Assembly (NCBI GenBank): GCA_944392335.1 | Contig: CALXWJ010000038.1 | Location: 1-64,000 of the forward strand | Source of the DNA: an uncultured Clostridia bacterium | Lineage (GTDB): Bacteria; Bacillota; Clostridia; UBA1381 | Direction: 5' to 3' | Length of the DNA: 64,000 nucleotides | Part shown: positions 49,650 through 60,977 of the stretch, one piece after another | How positions within the stretch are numbered: the first letter of the stretch is position 1 | Layout: every line of letters starts with the position of its first letter | The notes under the pieces: generated by a model | Seen by the model: the letters and a program-made list of their open reading frames with translations, nothing else | Told to the model about the DNA's origin: nothing | The model's database searches: none | Translations under genes and position numbers: made by a program

Positions 49650-51029
49650 TTATACAGTTTTTAAAAAATCCAGTGCTTTTTTTATTGCCTTTTCAACTGT
49701 TCCCTTTGCAGGTCCGCCCGGGATTTTTCTTTCGTTTACACAGCTTTCCATGCTAATGGCATCGTAAATATCATCCTTTATAATATCTGAAAAACTCTGC
49801 ATTTCTTCCAAAGACATTTCATCAAGGCTTTTATTTTGTTCGATGCAATAATAAACCATTCTTCCGGAAACACCGTGAGCCTCTCTAAACGGCATACCTT
49901 TTTTTACAAGATAGTCTGCCAGATCGGTAGCATTTGTAAATCCCCCTCTTGCACCATTTCTCATATTATCCTTGTTTATTTTCATGGTAGCTATCATATC
50001 GCAGAATACGGGAATACAAAGTTTAACGGTATCCACAGCATCAAAAATGGGTTCTTTATCTTCCTGCATATCTTTGTTGTATGCCAGCGGTATACCTTTC
50101 ATTATTGTTAATAAGCCCATTAAATGACCGTAAACACGTCCGGTTTTCCCTCTTATAAGTTCTGCCACATCGGGATTTTTCTTTTGCGGCATTATTGAAG
50201 AGCCCGTTGAATATGCGTCGTCCATCTCAACAAAGGAAAATTCATGACTTGACCATAAAATCAGTTCTTCACAAAATCTTGATAAGTGCATCATAATAAT
50301 AGATAATACACTTGCAAGCTCAATTACAAAATCCCTATCCGAAACCCCGTCAAGAGAATTATAAGTAATATCGGAAAATCCCAGCTGCTTTGCAACAAAT
50401 TCCCTGTCAAGCGGATATGTTGTAGCCGCCAATGCGCCTGATCCCAAAGGCATAATATTCATTCTCTCTCTGCAGTCTGCCAAACGCTGAATGTCCCTTT
50501 TAAACATCTCAAAATATGCCATAATATGATGAGCAAAAGTAATCGGCTGTGCTTTTTGCAAATGAGTATATCCCGGCATAATTGCTTCGGTATTTTTCGT
50601 TGCTATTTCGACTATTACCTCCAGCAAATGTTTTATCATTACATGAATTTCATCTATTTCTTCCATAAGGTACATTCGGATATCTAAAGCAACTTGATCG
50701 TTTCTGCTTCTGCCGGTATGAAGCCTCTTTCCGGCATCTCCGATTTTTTCGGTAAGAAGCTTTTCAATATTCATATGTATATCTTCGGCATCTATATCAA
50801 ATTTTACTTGCCCATTTTCAATTTCAACAAGGATTTCTTTTAATCCGGCAACAATTTTTTCTGAATCCTCAAGTGAAATAATGCCTTGTTTTCCAAGCAT
50901 AGACGCATGGGCAATGCTGCCTTTAATATCTTGTTTATACATACGTTTGTCAAAACGTATTGATGAATTAAAATCATCTACTTTTTCATCGGTATTTTTT
51001 TGAAAACGACCGCCCCATAGTTTTGCCAT
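49650..51029 (-). CDS. argH: Argininosuccinate lyase
   Basis: A 459-residue fumarase/aspartase-superfamily enzyme that releases arginine and fumarate in the last step of arginine synthesis. The signature [20 protein letters not shown] is present, with the N-terminal [29 protein letters not shown] and [21 protein letters not shown] precedes the ATG at 51029. It follows argG on the same strand with a terminator and an ARG-box-like palindrome between them. Confidence 0.96.
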   Translation of the reverse strand: MAKLWGGRFQKNTDEKVDDFNSSIRFDKRMYKQDIKGSIAHASMLGKQGIISLEDSEKIVAGLKEILVEIENGQVKFDIDAEDIHMNIEKLLTEKIGDAGKRLHTGRSRNDQVALDIRMYLMEEIDEIHVMIKHLLEVIVEIATKNTEAIMPGYTHLQKAQPITFAHHIMAYFEMFKRDIQRLADCRERMNIMPLGSGALAATTYPLDREFVAKQLGFSDITYNSLDGVSDRDFVIELASVLSIIMMHLSRFCEELILWSSHEFSFVEMDDAYSTGSSIMPQKKNPDVAELIRGKTGRVYGHLMGLLTIMKGIPLAYNKDMQEDKEPIFDAVDTVKLCIPVFCDMIATMKINKDNMRNGARGGFTNATDLADYLVKKGMPFREAHGVSGRMVYYCIEQNKSLDEMSLEEMQSFSDIIKDDIYDAISMESCVNERKIPGGPAKGTVEKAIKKALDFLKTV

Positions 51030-51051
51030 AATCAATCTCCTTCTTTCTTTA

Positions 51052-51087
51052 AAAAAAACGAAAGGAAGGCATAGGAGTTTCCTTTCG
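51052..51087 (-). terminator. Intrinsic terminator between argG and argH
   Basis: On the minus strand CGAAAGGAA and TTCCTTTCG pair around an 11-base loop and are followed by a run of eight T. It should reduce argH relative to argG unless antitermination or a local promoter acts. Confidence 0.75.
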
Positions 51088-51095
51088 TCTTTTTA

Positions 51096-51109
51096 TGCAT
51101 AATTATGCA
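51096..51109. promoter_or_regulatory. ARG-box-like palindrome in the argG-argH gap
   Basis: TGCATAATTATGCA is a perfect palindrome and fits the ArgR half-site rule TGNAT-N4-ATNCA exactly. It shares AATTATGCAATAT with the site upstream of argG at 52415-52428. Confidence 0.5.
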
Positions 51110-51112
51110 ATA

Positions 51113-52330
51113 TCATTCATCTTGATGCTTTTTCATCATCATCGCACGAACCTTTAAGGGCAAACCAAATAGGTTTATAAAGCCTTCTGAATCTTTGTGG
51201 CTGTACAATTCATGACTGTCACCGAAGCTTGCAATATCTTCATTATATAATGAATAAGGACTCTTTGAGCCTGCAGGCGTTACACTGCCCTTATATAACT
51301 TTAATCTTACCTCGCCGGTAACGGTTTCTTCCATAGAATCAACCATTGCAGAAAGAGCCTCTCTCAAAGGCGTATACCATTTGCCGTCATATACAAGCTC
51401 GGCAAACTTAATAGCTGCCTGTCTTTTAAAGCTTTGTGTGTCACGATCCAGGCATAAATATTCAAGTTCTTCCAATGCTTTGTAAAGGATCGTACCTCCC
51501 GGTGTTTCATATACGCCCCTTGATTTCATGCCGACCAATCTGTCTTCGACTATATCCGCAATACCTACACCGTATGCACCGCCGATCTCGTTAAGTTTTT
51601 CAACCAATGGACGCGGGTCCAATTTTTCACCGTCAACAGATACCGGAATACCTTTTTCAAAACCGATCGTAATATATTTTGCTTCGTCCGGAGCTTTGTA
51701 TGGAGGAACAGACAACTTAAGAAGATTATCCAGCTGAGGTTCGTTTGCGGGATCTTCAAGATCCATTCCTTCGTGGCTTATATGCCATATATTTCTGTCA
51801 CGTGAGTATAAATCTTTTTTGGTAACCGGAATTTCAATATTATGAGCCTGTGCATAGTCAACAGCGTCTTCTCTTGATTTAATGTCCCATATTCTCCATG
51901 GAGCAATAATTTTCAGCTGCGGGGCCAATGCTTTTATTGTTAATTCAAATCGAACCTGGTCGTTTCCTTTTCCTGTTGCACCGTGACAAATTGCAGTTGC
52001 GCCCTCTGCCAACGCGATCTCAACAAGTCTTTTTGCAATAATGGGACGGGCATGAGATGTACCCAAAAGGTATTTACCCTCGTAAACAGCGCCTGCCTTT
52101 AAAGTAGGGAATATAAAGTCCTTTACATATTCATCTCTCAAATCTTCTATGTAACATTTTGAAGCGCCTGTCCTTAATGCTCGTTCCTCAAGACCGTCAG
52201 TTTCCTTACCTTGCCCCACATCACCGCATACAGCAATAACTTCGCAATCGTAATTTTCTTTTAACCATGCAATAATGATTGATGTATCAAGACCGCCGGA
52301 ATAAGCCAGAACAATTTTTTCTTTAGCCAT
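51113..52330 (-). CDS. argG: Argininosuccinate synthase
   Basis: A 405-residue ligase that joins citrulline and aspartate using ATP. The PP-loop [16 protein letters not shown] is at residues 8-23. [30 protein letters not shown] and [19 protein letters not shown] are characteristic. AAGGAGG precedes the ATG. Its promoter carries an ARG-box-like operator overlapping the -35 region, so arginine repression by ArgR is likely. Confidence 0.96.
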   Translation of the reverse strand: MAKEKIVLAYSGGLDTSIIIAWLKENYDCEVIAVCGDVGQGKETDGLEERALRTGASKCYIEDLRDEYVKDFIFPTLKAGAVYEGKYLLGTSHARPIIAKRLVEIALAEGATAICHGATGKGNDQVRFELTIKALAPQLKIIAPWRIWDIKSREDAVDYAQAHNIEIPVTKKDLYSRDRNIWHISHEGMDLEDPANEPQLDNLLKLSVPPYKAPDEAKYITIGFEKGIPVSVDGEKLDPRPLVEKLNEIGGAYGVGIADIVEDRLVGMKSRGVYETPGGTILYKALEELEYLCLDRDTQSFKRQAAIKFAELVYDGKWYTPLREALSAMVDSMEETVTGEVRLKLYKGSVTPAGSKSPYSLYNEDIASFGDSHELYSHKDSEGFINLFGLPLKVRAMMMKKHQDE

Positions 52331-52400
52331 CTTGCATTTCCTCCTTAAATAGTGTAAAATATATATGTATTTTATTTTTATGTAATGTAAATATGTGTTT

Positions 52401-52429
52401 ATTATACATCAAAGTTAATAATTATGCAA
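52401..52429 (-). promoter_or_regulatory. argG promoter with ARG-box-like operator
   Basis: On the minus strand TTGCAT (52429-52424), 17 bases, TATAAT (52406-52401). An ARG-box-like sequence TTAATAATTATGCA (52415-52428, one mismatch to TGNAT-N4-ATNCA) covers the -35 and spacer. Confidence 0.55.
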
Positions 52430-52473
52430 TATATTAATATGATAAAAATTCATAAAATGTAAGGAGCTTTTTT

Positions 52474-52974
52474 GTGATAATTTTAGGAATTGACCCGGGA
52501 TATGCCATTGTAGGCATTGGTGTAATTGAATATAAAGGGAATAAGTTCAGACCCCTTGAGTATAACGCCATAACGACCAATGCTCATACAATGACATCGC
52601 ATCGGTTAAAAATAATATATGATGAAATTAATTTATTTTTGGATAAATATAAACCCGATGCTGTTGCCATTGAAGAATTGTTTTTTAACAGTAATGCAAA
52701 GACGGCAATCGCCGTTGCACAGGCAAGGGGAGTGTTGGTTGTAGCTTGTGTAAATAAAGGAATACCAATATATGAATATACACCTCTTCAAATCAAGCAG
52801 GCGGTGACAGGATATGGTCGAGCTGACAAAAATCAAATTCAGCAAATGGTAAAAATGCTTCTTAATCTTAATGCTGTCCCAAAGCCCGATGATGCAGCCG
52901 ATGCTCTTGCTGTTGCAATATGTCATGCACATTCAGGCGCGATGAATGATAAATTGGGAATAGGACAATTATAG
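52474..52974 (+). CDS. ruvC: Holliday junction resolvase RuvC
   Basis: A 166-residue endonuclease that resolves recombination junctions. Catalytic acidic residues are visible in ILGIDPGYAIVGIGV (Asp7), IEELFFNSNAKTAIAVAQARG (Glu about 68) and PDDAADALAVAICHAH (Asp pair about 140). Length is standard. It is alone here, divergent from argG, rather than beside ruvAB. Repeat copy C follows it. Confidence 0.95.
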   Translation: MIILGIDPGYAIVGIGVIEYKGNKFRPLEYNAITTNAHTMTSHRLKIIYDEINLFLDKYKPDAVAIEELFFNSNAKTAIAVAQARGVLVVACVNKGIPIYEYTPLQIKQAVTGYGRADKNQIQQMVKMLLNLNAVPKPDDAADALAVAICHAHSGAMNDKLGIGQL

Positions 52975-52985
52975 TAATTACATAA

Positions 52986-53123
52986 ATCATTGCGGACAAG
53001 ATGTCCAGCGTTTGTTTAGTTGAGTTCCATATCTGTAATCAGTGAGTATAATATCCCACTGATTACAATGCAGCTATGCAGCGCCCTTGTCTTCATTGAA
53101 TGACTGGACAGTCACTTATTGAA
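52986..53123 (-). repeat. Dispersed structured repeat, copy C (reverse orientation)
   Basis: A 138-base copy on the minus strand starting TTCAATAAG and ending GACATCTTGTCCGC. The central hairpin (TGTAATCAGTG / CACTGATTACA) is intact, while the GC-rich third hairpin of copy B is replaced by unrelated bases. It lies between ruvC and tuf. Confidence 0.78.
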
Positions 53124-53267
53124 TCTCCCGCTGAAACGCTGAGAAGCTAACGCTCCTGTTGCCGGTTACAGCTTTTTCAAACCCTGTTCCAAAATATCAA
53201 CTCCCTTGAAAAACGTTTTTCACTAATATTGTACCGTGAGGCAAGAAAATGTTAATGTTTTTTGAAT
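53124..53267. other. Intergenic sequence after repeat copy C
   Basis: No coding region is seen. A short CGCTGAGAAGCTAACGCT imperfect palindrome occurs near 53138-53155. The rest is plain AT-rich sequence leading to the tuf terminator. Confidence 0.4.
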
Positions 53268-53306
53268 AAAAAAACTTGGTTATACAGTATAAACTGTATA
53301 ACCAAG
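53268..53306 (-). terminator. Terminator of the str operon (after tuf)
   Basis: CTTGGTTATACAGT and ACTGTATAACCAAG form a perfect 14-bp stem with a 4-base loop. On the minus strand it is followed by seven T residues. It lies 18 bases after the tuf stop. Confidence 0.9.
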
Positions 53307-53323
53307 CTGCTATTTAAAATTAA

Positions 53324-54529
53324 TTAATTATCAATAATATCTGAAACAACGCCTGAACCAACTGTTCTGCCGCCTTCACGAATAGCGAAACGCAAACCCT
53401 TTTCAATAGCGATCGGAGTTATAAGCTCAACAGTCATCTTTACGTTATCACCGGGCATACACATTTCTGTACCTTCAGGTAAAGAAATAACACCTGTAAC
53501 GTCAGTTGTTCTAAAATAGAACTGAGGTCTGTAGTTATTAAAGAAAGGAGTATGACGTCCGCCTTCTTCCTTAGTTAAAACGTAAACCTCACCGGTAAAC
53601 TTTGTATGCGGATGAATTGAACCCGGTTTAGCTAAAACCTGTCCTCTTTCAATTTCTGTTCTCTGAACACCACGAAGAAGAGCACCGATATTATCTCCGG
53701 CTTCTGCATAATCAAGAAGCTTTCTGAACATTTCGATTCCTGTTACAACAACTTTTCTTGCTTCATCTGTTAATCCAACAATTTCAACTTCTTCTGAAAG
53801 CTTTAATTGTCCTCTTTCAACTCTACCTGTAGCAACCGTACCACGACCTGTAATTGAGAAGATATCTTCGATAGGCATCAAGAACGGTAAGTCAGCTTTT
53901 CTGTCAGGTGTCGGGATGTAGCTGTCAACAGCGTCCATTAACTTATGAATACATTCATATTCAGGAGCATTAGGATCCGTTGAGGTTGATTCAAGAACTT
54001 GTAAAGCTGAGCCTACAATAATAGGAGTATCATCACCGGGGAATTCGTATTCATTTAACAAATCTCTGATTTCCATTTCAACCAATTCCAGCAATTCAGG
54101 ATCGTCAACCTGGTCAGCCTTGTTCATAAATACTACAATGTAAGGAACGCCAACCTGTCTTGACAGCAGGATGTGTTCTCTTGTCTGAGGCATAGGACCG
54201 TCAGCAGCCGAAACAACAAGGATAGCACCGTCCATTTGAGCAGCACCTGTGATCATGTTTTTAACATAGTCAGCGTGTCCCGGACAGTCAACGTGAGCAT
54301 AGTGTCTACTGTCTGTTTCATATTCAACGTGAGCCGTTGAGATCGTAATACCTCTTTCTCTTTCTTCCGGAGCTTTATCGATCATATCGTAAGCTTCGTA
54401 TTGAGCTTGGCCTTTCAGAGCTAATACTTTTGTAATAGCTGCAGTTAATGTGGTTTTACCATGGTCAACGTGGCCAATTGTACCAATGTTAACATGTGGC
54501 TTATTTCTTTCAAATTTAGCTTTTGCCAT
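53324..54529 (-). CDS. tuf: Translation elongation factor Tu
   Basis: A 401-residue GTPase that delivers aminoacyl-tRNA to the ribosome. G motifs: GHVDHGKTT (residues 19-27), [13 protein letters not shown] (81) and NKAD (136). It ends the str operon after fusA, with AAAGGAGG before the ATG and a strong terminator after it. Codon use looks highly biased, as expected for an abundant protein. Confidence 0.98.
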   Translation of the reverse strand: MAKAKFERNKPHVNIGTIGHVDHGKTTLTAAITKVLALKGQAQYEAYDMIDKAPEERERGITISTAHVEYETDSRHYAHVDCPGHADYVKNMITGAAQMDGAILVVSAADGPMPQTREHILLSRQVGVPYIVVFMNKADQVDDPELLELVEMEIRDLLNEYEFPGDDTPIIVGSALQVLESTSTDPNAPEYECIHKLMDAVDSYIPTPDRKADLPFLMPIEDIFSITGRGTVATGRVERGQLKLSEEVEIVGLTDEARKVVVTGIEMFRKLLDYAEAGDNIGALLRGVQRTEIERGQVLAKPGSIHPHTKFTGEVYVLTKEEGGRHTPFFNNYRPQFYFRTTDVTGVISLPEGTEMCMPGDNVKMTVELITPIAIEKGLRFAIREGGRTVGSGVVSDIIDN

Positions 54530-54626
54530 TTTAAATTTCCTCCTTTAAATTACTTTAAAAAGCTATAACTATATTTTACAATTTTTTTGGTAAAAAATCA
54601 AGTCTTTTTTAAAATTTAACCAATAA

Positions 54627-56735
54627 TTAATTGTTTTTTGATCTTTCACTGATGATCTTCTCCTGAATCGACTTAGGAACTTCGGAATAATGGGACGGCT
54701 CCATAGAATACTGTCCTCGGCCCTGTGTTCTTGAACGCAATTCTGTTGCATAACCAAACATTTCAGAAAGCGGAACATAGGCAGTAATTCTTTGAGCACC
54801 TGTAACAGCTTCCATTTCCTTGATCATACCGCGTCTTGAGTTCAGGTCTCCCATAACATCACCCATATATTCATCAGGCATAATTACGTTTACAAGCATA
54901 ATAGGCTCCTTAATAACAGGATCAGCCTTCTTCATGCCTTCTTTAAATGCCATTGACGCGGCAATTTTAAATGCCATTTCGGATGAATCGACTTCATGAT
55001 AAGAACCGTCATAAAGCGTAACTCTTACGTCAACAACATTATAACCTGCAAGTACACCGGACTGCATAGCACCCTGAACACCCGCGTCAACGGCCGGGAT
55101 ATATTCCTTAGGGATAACACCGCCCACTATGGCATTGACAAACTCGTAGCCTTTTCCTTCTTCCAACGGCTCAAGCTTTAATAATACATGTCCATACTGA
55201 CCCTTACCGCCGGATTGACGCGCATATTTATGCTCAACATTAACGGTTTTTCTTATTGCCTCTCTGTATGAAACCTGAGGCTCGCCCACGTTTGCTTCAA
55301 CTTTGAATTCTCTTAACAATCTGTCAACAATAATTTCAAGATGAAGCTCGCCCATACCGGCGATAATTGTTTGCCCGGTTTCCTCATCGGTATAGGTTTT
55401 AAATGTAGGATCTTCTTCAGCAAGCTTTGCCAAAGCAATACCCATCTTTTCCTGACCTGCTTTGGTTTTAGGCTCAATAGCGACACGTATAACAGGTTCC
55501 GGGAAATCCATTGATTCAAGTATGATAGGATGTTTTTCGTCACAAAGCGTATCTCCGGTTGTTGTATTCTTTAAACCAACAGCTGCAGCGATATCTCCCG
55601 AATATACAACAGGGATATCTTCTCTGTGATTGGCATGCATTTGAAGAATTCTTCCCATACGTTCTTTGTTGTCTTTGCAAGCATTCAATACGTATGAGCC
55701 TGCTTCAACGGTACCCGAATATACTCTAAAGAAACAAATCTTTCCTACAAACGGGTCGGTTGCAATTTTAAATGCCAATGCAGCGAACGGAGCATCATCT
55801 GATGATGGTCTTTCATCTTCTTCACCGGTATCCGGATTAACACCTTTGATGTTTGGTATATCTGTAGGAGCCGGCATATAATCAATTATAGCATCCAACA
55901 ATAATTGAACACCTTTATTTCTGTAGGATGTTCCGCAAAGGATAGGAACAATTTCATTATTTATGGTAGCTTTTCTCAAAGCCTTCTTCAGATCTTCCAT
56001 AGGAATTTCTTCGCCTTCAAGATAAGCCATCATCAAATCCTCATCTGTTTCAGCAATTGCTTCTATCATATTTGCTCTGTATTCTTCAGCAAGGTCCTTC
56101 ATATCCTCAGGGATTTCTTCTTCTCCGTATTGTGTTCCCATTTCATCATAATAGATTTCTGCCTTCATAGTCATCAGGTCAACAATACCTTTAAAGCTGT
56201 CTTCAGCACCGATAGGCAGCTGAACGGGAATACCGTTTGCATGAAGTCTTTCTTTAACCATTTTTACAACGTTAAAGAAGTCAGCACCCATGATATCCAT
56301 TTTGTTAACATAGATCATACGAGGAACATTGTAGTCGTTTGCCTGACGCCATACCGTTTCCGACTGAGGTTCAACACCGCCCTTGGCACACATAACCGTA
56401 ACGGAACCGTCAAGGACTCTTAATGAACGCTGAACCTCAACGGTAAAGTCAACGTGTCCGGGTGTATCAATGATGTTGATCCTGTGCTTTATGCCTGCTT
56501 TGGAGCCTTCTTTTTTTGCCCAAAAACAAGTTGTTGCAGCGGAAGTGATCGTGATACCTCTTTCCTGTTCCTGAGCCATCCAGTCCATTGTAGCGGCACC
56601 TTCATGGGTTTCACCGATTTTATGATTAATACCTGTATAATACAGGATTCTTTCTGTAGTAGTAGTTTTACCGGCGTCAATATGAGCCATGATACCGATA
56701 TTTCTTGTATTCTCCAACGAATACGCTCTACCCAT
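54627..56735 (-). CDS. fusA: Translation elongation factor G
   Basis: A 702-residue translocase GTPase: [15 protein letters not shown] (G1, residue 17), [12 protein letters not shown] (G3, about 87), NKMD (G4, about 141), and the EF-G specific domains IV-V, including [28 protein letters not shown] precedes the ATG. It lies between rpsG and tuf in the str operon. Confidence 0.98.
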   Translation of the reverse strand: MGRAYSLENTRNIGIMAHIDAGKTTTTERILYYTGINHKIGETHEGAATMDWMAQEQERGITITSAATTCFWAKKEGSKAGIKHRINIIDTPGHVDFTVEVQRSLRVLDGSVTVMCAKGGVEPQSETVWRQANDYNVPRMIYVNKMDIMGADFFNVVKMVKERLHANGIPVQLPIGAEDSFKGIVDLMTMKAEIYYDEMGTQYGEEEIPEDMKDLAEEYRANMIEAIAETDEDLMMAYLEGEEIPMEDLKKALRKATINNEIVPILCGTSYRNKGVQLLLDAIIDYMPAPTDIPNIKGVNPDTGEEDERPSSDDAPFAALAFKIATDPFVGKICFFRVYSGTVEAGSYVLNACKDNKERMGRILQMHANHREDIPVVYSGDIAAAVGLKNTTTGDTLCDEKHPIILESMDFPEPVIRVAIEPKTKAGQEKMGIALAKLAEEDPTFKTYTDEETGQTIIAGMGELHLEIIVDRLLREFKVEANVGEPQVSYREAIRKTVNVEHKYARQSGGKGQYGHVLLKLEPLEEGKGYEFVNAIVGGVIPKEYIPAVDAGVQGAMQSGVLAGYNVVDVRVTLYDGSYHEVDSSEMAFKIAASMAFKEGMKKADPVIKEPIMLVNVIMPDEYMGDVMGDLNSRRGMIKEMEAVTGAQRITAYVPLSEMFGYATELRSRTQGRGQYSMEPSHYSEVPKSIQEKIISERSKNN

Positions 56736-56878
56736 AATTATGTTTCCTCCTTTCTAACGTTTTTTAAACGAAAGAACAAATAGTATTTGACTGTTTGTAA
56801 ATGTCTGAATTTTGTACGGTATTATTACCGAATAAGATAAGATTCATACAAAAATGTGCAAAAATCTTATTTAACGGA

Positions 56879-57370
<492 letters not shown>

Positions 57371-57508
57371 TTATGCGAATAAAATTCGTAGTTAATGAAT
57401 ATCACCGGTACTCTGAGTAAAAAACTCAGTCTGTGCGTATACGATTTATATAATAATGATATAACCCGATATGCACCAATAATGTGTGATATGCTTCAAG
57501 AAACAATA

Positions 57509-57931
57509 TTATTTCTTGTCGCCCTTTGGCTTCTTAGCGCCGTATTTTGAACGGGATTGAAGTCTGTTTGCAACTCCCTGTGCGTCAAGAGTACCTCTGA
57601 TAATATGGTATCTTGTACCGGGCAAGTCCTTAACTCTTCCGCCTCTGATCAAAACAACGCTGTGCTCCTGCAAATTATGACCGATGCCCGGAATATATGC
57701 AGTTACCTCAATACCGTTTGTAAGTCTTACTCTGGCTATTTTTCTTAAAGCTGAGTTAGGCTTTTTAGGTGTTGCTGTTCTAACAGCCGTGCAAACACCT
57801 CTTTTTTGCGGTGAGCTGTGATCATTAGTTTTCTTCTTTAAAGAATTTAAACTCTTTTGAAGAGCCGGAGCGGTTGACTTCTTTACAGATGTCTGTCTGC
57901 CCATTCTTACTAATTGATTAAATGTTGGCAT
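57509..57931 (-). CDS. rpsL: 30S ribosomal protein S12
   Basis: A 140-residue decoding-centre protein. [11 protein letters not shown] and [13 protein letters not shown] carry the lysines whose replacement gives streptomycin resistance; both are the wild-type residue here. The segment between, [17 protein letters not shown], is standard. RimO, encoded at 41.5 kb, methylthiolates an Asp in the KDLPG region. Confidence 0.98.
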   Translation of the reverse strand: MPTFNQLVRMGRQTSVKKSTAPALQKSLNSLKKKTNDHSSPQKRGVCTAVRTATPKKPNSALRKIARVRLTNGIEVTAYIPGIGHNLQEHSVVLIRGGRVKDLPGTRYHIIRGTLDAQGVANRLQSRSKYGAKKPKGDKK

Positions 57932-58021
57932 ATCGTGTTACACCTCCTCATTTCTTGATTTAATTTATATTATAACACATTTTCATGTGAAATAACCAAA
58001 AAGCAGCAGCTTGTACTAAAA

Positions 58022-58264
58022 TCACTTTAAAACAACCGCGCATGATGCGGCAATGTTTATTTCGCAGAGCTTTCCCAGCTCTTTCATTGAAGCGATATGA
58101 TAAACTTCAGTGTCTATTGGGTCTAATGCGGCTTCAATGGTTTTTTTGATCTTATCATCACAGTCATCAGCAATATAAACCTTCTGAGCTATCCTATTAT
58201 TAACAGCCTTCATTGTTTGTTTGTATCCGGCTTTCAGTCTGTTTTTGTCAGCTTCAAAAAACAT
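58022..58264 (-). CDS. L7Ae-family ribosomal protein (YbxF type)
   Basis: An 80-residue L7Ae/L30e-family protein, the size of B. subtilis YbxF/YlxQ, which bind kink-turn RNA. Visible features are AGYKQTMKAVNNRIAQKVYI, ADDCDDKI and the C-terminal AASCAVVLK. It is the first gene of the str operon here, 90 bases before rpsL, with its own promoter at 58305-58334. Confidence 0.85.
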   Translation of the reverse strand: MFFEADKNRLKAGYKQTMKAVNNRIAQKVYIADDCDDKIKKTIEAALDPIDTEVYHIASMKELGKLCEINIAASCAVVLK

Positions 58265-58304
58265 TATATCACTCCCCTGTATAAATTTTTGCCAAGCATA
58301 TACT

Positions 58305-58334
58305 ATTATATCAAATGAAATGCTGCTGTGTCAA
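58305..58334 (-). promoter_or_regulatory. Promoter of the str operon
   Basis: TTGACA (58334-58329), 18 bases, TATAAT (58310-58305) on the minus strand, 40 bases before the L7Ae gene. Both boxes are perfect consensus. Confidence 0.75.
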
Positions 58335-58581
58335 TAGTTTCTTGATATTTTTAACACTCAATATGTAACAAATTTTGGTTTTTTTCGGCATTTGCTTTGT
58401 GTATATTTATGAAATGCCCGTATATTGAACAATTTGATGAGTAAATCGGTATAATAAAACGGAATATAAATATTTTATATTAATAATTCCTAAAAATTAT
58501 ATAATTATACTATAAATTGGGCTTTACAAAACATAAAAATTAACAAAATATAAAAAAACGATAATTTTTTAACATAAACTA
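58335..58581. other. AT-rich divergent spacer between the str operon and gap
   Basis: About 250 bases of very AT-rich sequence with long A and T tracts. No open frame or hairpin-plus-T-run is seen. It may hold upstream activating A-tracts for the two strong flanking promoters. Confidence 0.4.
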
Positions 58582-58610
58582 TTGTATATTTTTTAATTTT
58601 GAGGTAAAAT
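58582..58610 (+). promoter_or_regulatory. Promoter of gap
   Basis: TTGTAT (58582-58587), 17 bases, TAAAAT (58605-58610), 63 bases before the gap ATG. Confidence 0.5.
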
Positions 58611-58673
58611 ATTACATGATAAGCAATGTACATGCTATTGCTTAAAATAATTGAATTTATGGAGGAATTTATT

Positions 58674-59687
58674 ATGTCAGTAAAAGTTGCAATTAACGGT
58701 TTCGGACGTATCGGTCGTCTTGCATTCAGACAAATGTTTGGTGCAGAAGGTTATGAGGTAGTGGCAATTAACGATTTAACAGACCCCAAAATGCTTGCAC
58801 ACCTTTTAAAGTATGATTCATCACAAGGCAGATATGACGGTCACACTGTTGAAGCCGGTGAAAATTACATTTTGGTTGACGGTAAAAAAATTACGATCTA
58901 CAGTGAACCAAAGGCTGCTGATCTTCCTTGGGGCGAAATCGGTGTAGACGTTGTATTGGAGTGTACAGGCTTTTATTGCTCAAAAGAAAAATCACAGGCT
59001 CACATTGATGCCGGCGCTAAAAAGGTTGTTATTTCAGCTCCTGCGGGAAATGACCTTAAAACAATCGTTTACAGCGTAAATGAAAATACACTGACAGCTG
59101 ATGATAAAATTATTTCTGCAGCTTCTTGTACAACAAACTGTCTTGCTCCTATGGCAAAGGCTCTTAACGATTATGCACCGATCCAGACAGGTATCATGGC
59201 TACTATCCATGCATATACAGGCGATCAGATGATTCTTGACGGCCCTCACAGAAAAGGTGATCTGAGACGTGCAAGAGCAGGCGCTGTTAATATAGTTCCT
59301 AACTCTACAGGTGCTGCAAAGGCTATCGGTCTTGTTATTCCTGAACTGAACGGAAAATTAATCGGTGCTGCACAGAGAGTTCCTGTTCCTACAGGTTCAA
59401 CAACAATCTTAACAGCAGTTGTTAAGGGTAAGGATATTACAAAAGAGTCGATCAATGCCGCTATGAAGGCTGCTTCTTCGGAATCTTTCGGTTATAATGA
59501 AGATATGATCGTTTCTTCTGATATTATTGGTATCAAGTATGGTTCATTGTTCGATGCCACACAGACAATGGTTGCTCAAATTTCTGATGATTTATATGAA
59601 GTACAAGTTGTTTCATGGTATGATAACGAAAACTCATATACAAGCCAGATGGTTAGAACGATCAAGTATTTCGCTGAATTGAACTAA
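58674..59687 (+). CDS. gap: Glyceraldehyde-3-phosphate dehydrogenase
   Basis: A 337-residue glycolytic enzyme. NAD-binding start [18 protein letters not shown], the catalytic cysteine in [15 protein letters not shown] (about 153) and histidine in TIHAYTGDQ (about 180) are present, and [12 protein letters not shown] closes it. GGAGG precedes the ATG at 58674; an upstream ATG at 58626 gives an unlikely hydrophobic extension. It stands alone between divergent and convergent genes, with strong codon bias. Confidence 0.97.
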   Translation: MSVKVAINGFGRIGRLAFRQMFGAEGYEVVAINDLTDPKMLAHLLKYDSSQGRYDGHTVEAGENYILVDGKKITIYSEPKAADLPWGEIGVDVVLECTGFYCSKEKSQAHIDAGAKKVVISAPAGNDLKTIVYSVNENTLTADDKIISAASCTTNCLAPMAKALNDYAPIQTGIMATIHAYTGDQMILDGPHRKGDLRRARAGAVNIVPNSTGAAKAIGLVIPELNGKLIGAAQRVPVPTGSTTILTAVVKGKDITKESINAAMKAASSESFGYNEDMIVSSDIIGIKYGSLFDATQTMVAQISDDLYEVQVVSWYDNENSYTSQMVRTIKYFAELN

Positions 59688-59711
59688 TCGTAATTTAATT
59701 TAAAATAATCG

Positions 59712-59741
59712 GGCAGTACGATAGAAATCGTACTGCCTTAT
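59712..59741. terminator. Terminator between gap and the GNAT gene
   Basis: GGCAGTACGAT (59712-59722) and ATCGTACTGCC (59727-59737) form an 11-bp stem with a 4-base loop followed by TTATTT. The convergent acetyltransferase stop begins directly after the stem. Confidence 0.8.
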
Positions 59742-60505
59742 TTGTTCATTTTTTCAACATATTCTGTCGGTTTAACAGTCATTTCCACCCATGTGGGACG
59801 AAATCCGCTTTTTATTGCGTTGCGTGCAGATATAATATTTGACCATGCGCAACAATAAAATGGAACTTTTCCTCTGTTTATAATTTCTGTGGAAAGCCTG
59901 CTTGTCAGTGCGGCGGCAATTCCCTGATGTCTTTCTTCCGGAAGCACATCTATGCCTATTTGCCACATTGTATCGCAGTCTGCCGAACAACCGGCCAATC
60001 CGACCAGTTGATTATTTTTGTACGCGCCGACACCCAATACATCCAGATGCTTTCTTTCCTTACACAATGCATTGGACCATTGAGGCAAATACAGATCATC
60101 AAAATCGGACCGGTCCAAAATTCTCAGTTCGTATTTACATTCGATTTCAGGAATTTTATTTATATCTGGAAGAAAATATTCTGCCATAAAACAAATCTGC
60201 ATATCGTGTTTTTTAAATTCGTCGTTTAATATATGCATATTGGGCGTCTCAAAACAATGTACAACAGGATATTTATTTATGTATTTTTCAACAATATCCT
60301 TATACTGCATGTCAATGGACGCGACAATATTTGTCCCATAGGATATTAAATGACAAGCCATCGGCAGCTGAAGGTATTTTCTGGCATTCGGGTTTTTTAT
60401 GGATTCAACGATAACATTATGATTTTTTTTGAAATCATCTGCGCTGCAGTTTGCATCTGCGGCAGATTGATTGATAGCGGTTTCCAAAATATATTTATTT
60501 GTCAT
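59738..60505 (-). CDS. GNAT family N-acetyltransferase
   Basis: A 255-residue protein with a C-terminal GNAT fold: GVGAYKNNQLVGLAGCSADC, WQIGIDVLPEERHQGIAAAL (acetyl-CoA loop ERHQGIA) and SGFRPTWVEMTVKP. The first 110 residues are an extra domain of unknown role. AAGGAG precedes the ATG at 60505; the reading frame back to 60622 passes through the promoter. Substrate unknown. Confidence 0.85.
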   Translation of the reverse strand: MTNKYILETAINQSAADANCSADDFKKNHNVIVESIKNPNARKYLQLPMACHLISYGTNIVASIDMQYKDIVEKYINKYPVVHCFETPNMHILNDEFKKHDMQICFMAEYFLPDINKIPEIECKYELRILDRSDFDDLYLPQWSNALCKERKHLDVLGVGAYKNNQLVGLAGCSADCDTMWQIGIDVLPEERHQGIAAALTSRLSTEIINRGKVPFYCCAWSNIISARNAIKSGFRPTWVEMTVKPTEYVEKMNK

Positions 60506-60539
60506 TTTCTTAGTCTCCTTATTATGAAATGATAATAAT

Positions 60540-60568
60540 AGTATAGCATATTTATTTATAGTGTTCAA
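60540..60568 (-). promoter_or_regulatory. Promoter of the GNAT gene
   Basis: TTGAAC (60568-60563), 17 bases, TATACT (60545-60540) on the minus strand, 35 bases before the ATG. Confidence 0.6.
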
Positions 60569-60652
60569 GCATATAGATGAATTATTTGATATTAAAATTA
60601 TAAAATTCTTTATCATAATCAAACTGAATTATTTATTATTTAACATAAGCAT

Positions 60653-60681
60653 TAGACATTTTCAAAGGTGCGTGTTATACT
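60653..60681 (+). promoter_or_regulatory. Promoter of the redox island
   Basis: TAGACA (60653-60658), 17 bases, TATACT (60676-60681), 36 bases before the first small helical protein. It probably drives that gene and the aldo/keto reductase. Confidence 0.55.
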
Positions 60682-60716
60682 ATAAGCGTGAAAGGATTAA
60701 ACAAGAGGTGAAAAGA

Positions 60717-60974
60717 ATGGATTCCATGAACGATGCAAAGGTATGGAAAAATTTAATAGACGCCGGATGTGACAGCACTATAATAAATGATTTTTTTAAA
60801 ATCGCCGGTACTGACCAGCTTACAAAGCGGCTTATGTTGCTGCAAAAGCACAGAAAAAGATTGCTGGACGGCATTCATAAATGTCAGTATGAGATTGATT
60901 GTTGGGTAAATCTGTTGAAGTACAGACATAAAATTAACATAAAATGGATTTTATCAATAGGAACGGAGGAATAA
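60717..60974 (+). CDS. Small helical protein, first paralogue
   Basis: An 85-residue helical protein (VWKNLIDAGCDSTIINDFF, then LLQKHRKRLLDGIHKCQYEI and DCWVNLLKYR). It is clearly related to the protein at 63167-63403, sharing DAGCD, an LLxxHRxxxLD core and a second-half DC. The second half resembles the dimerisation helix of MerR-type regulators, but no DNA-binding domain is present. AGAGGTG precedes the ATG at 60717. It ends 3 bases before the reductase gene. Function unknown; regulation or assembly of the redox genes is possible. Confidence 0.65.
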   Translation: MDSMNDAKVWKNLIDAGCDSTIINDFFKIAGTDQLTKRLMLLQKHRKRLLDGIHKCQYEIDCWVNLLKYRHKINIKWILSIGTEE

Positions 60975-60977
60975 AAC

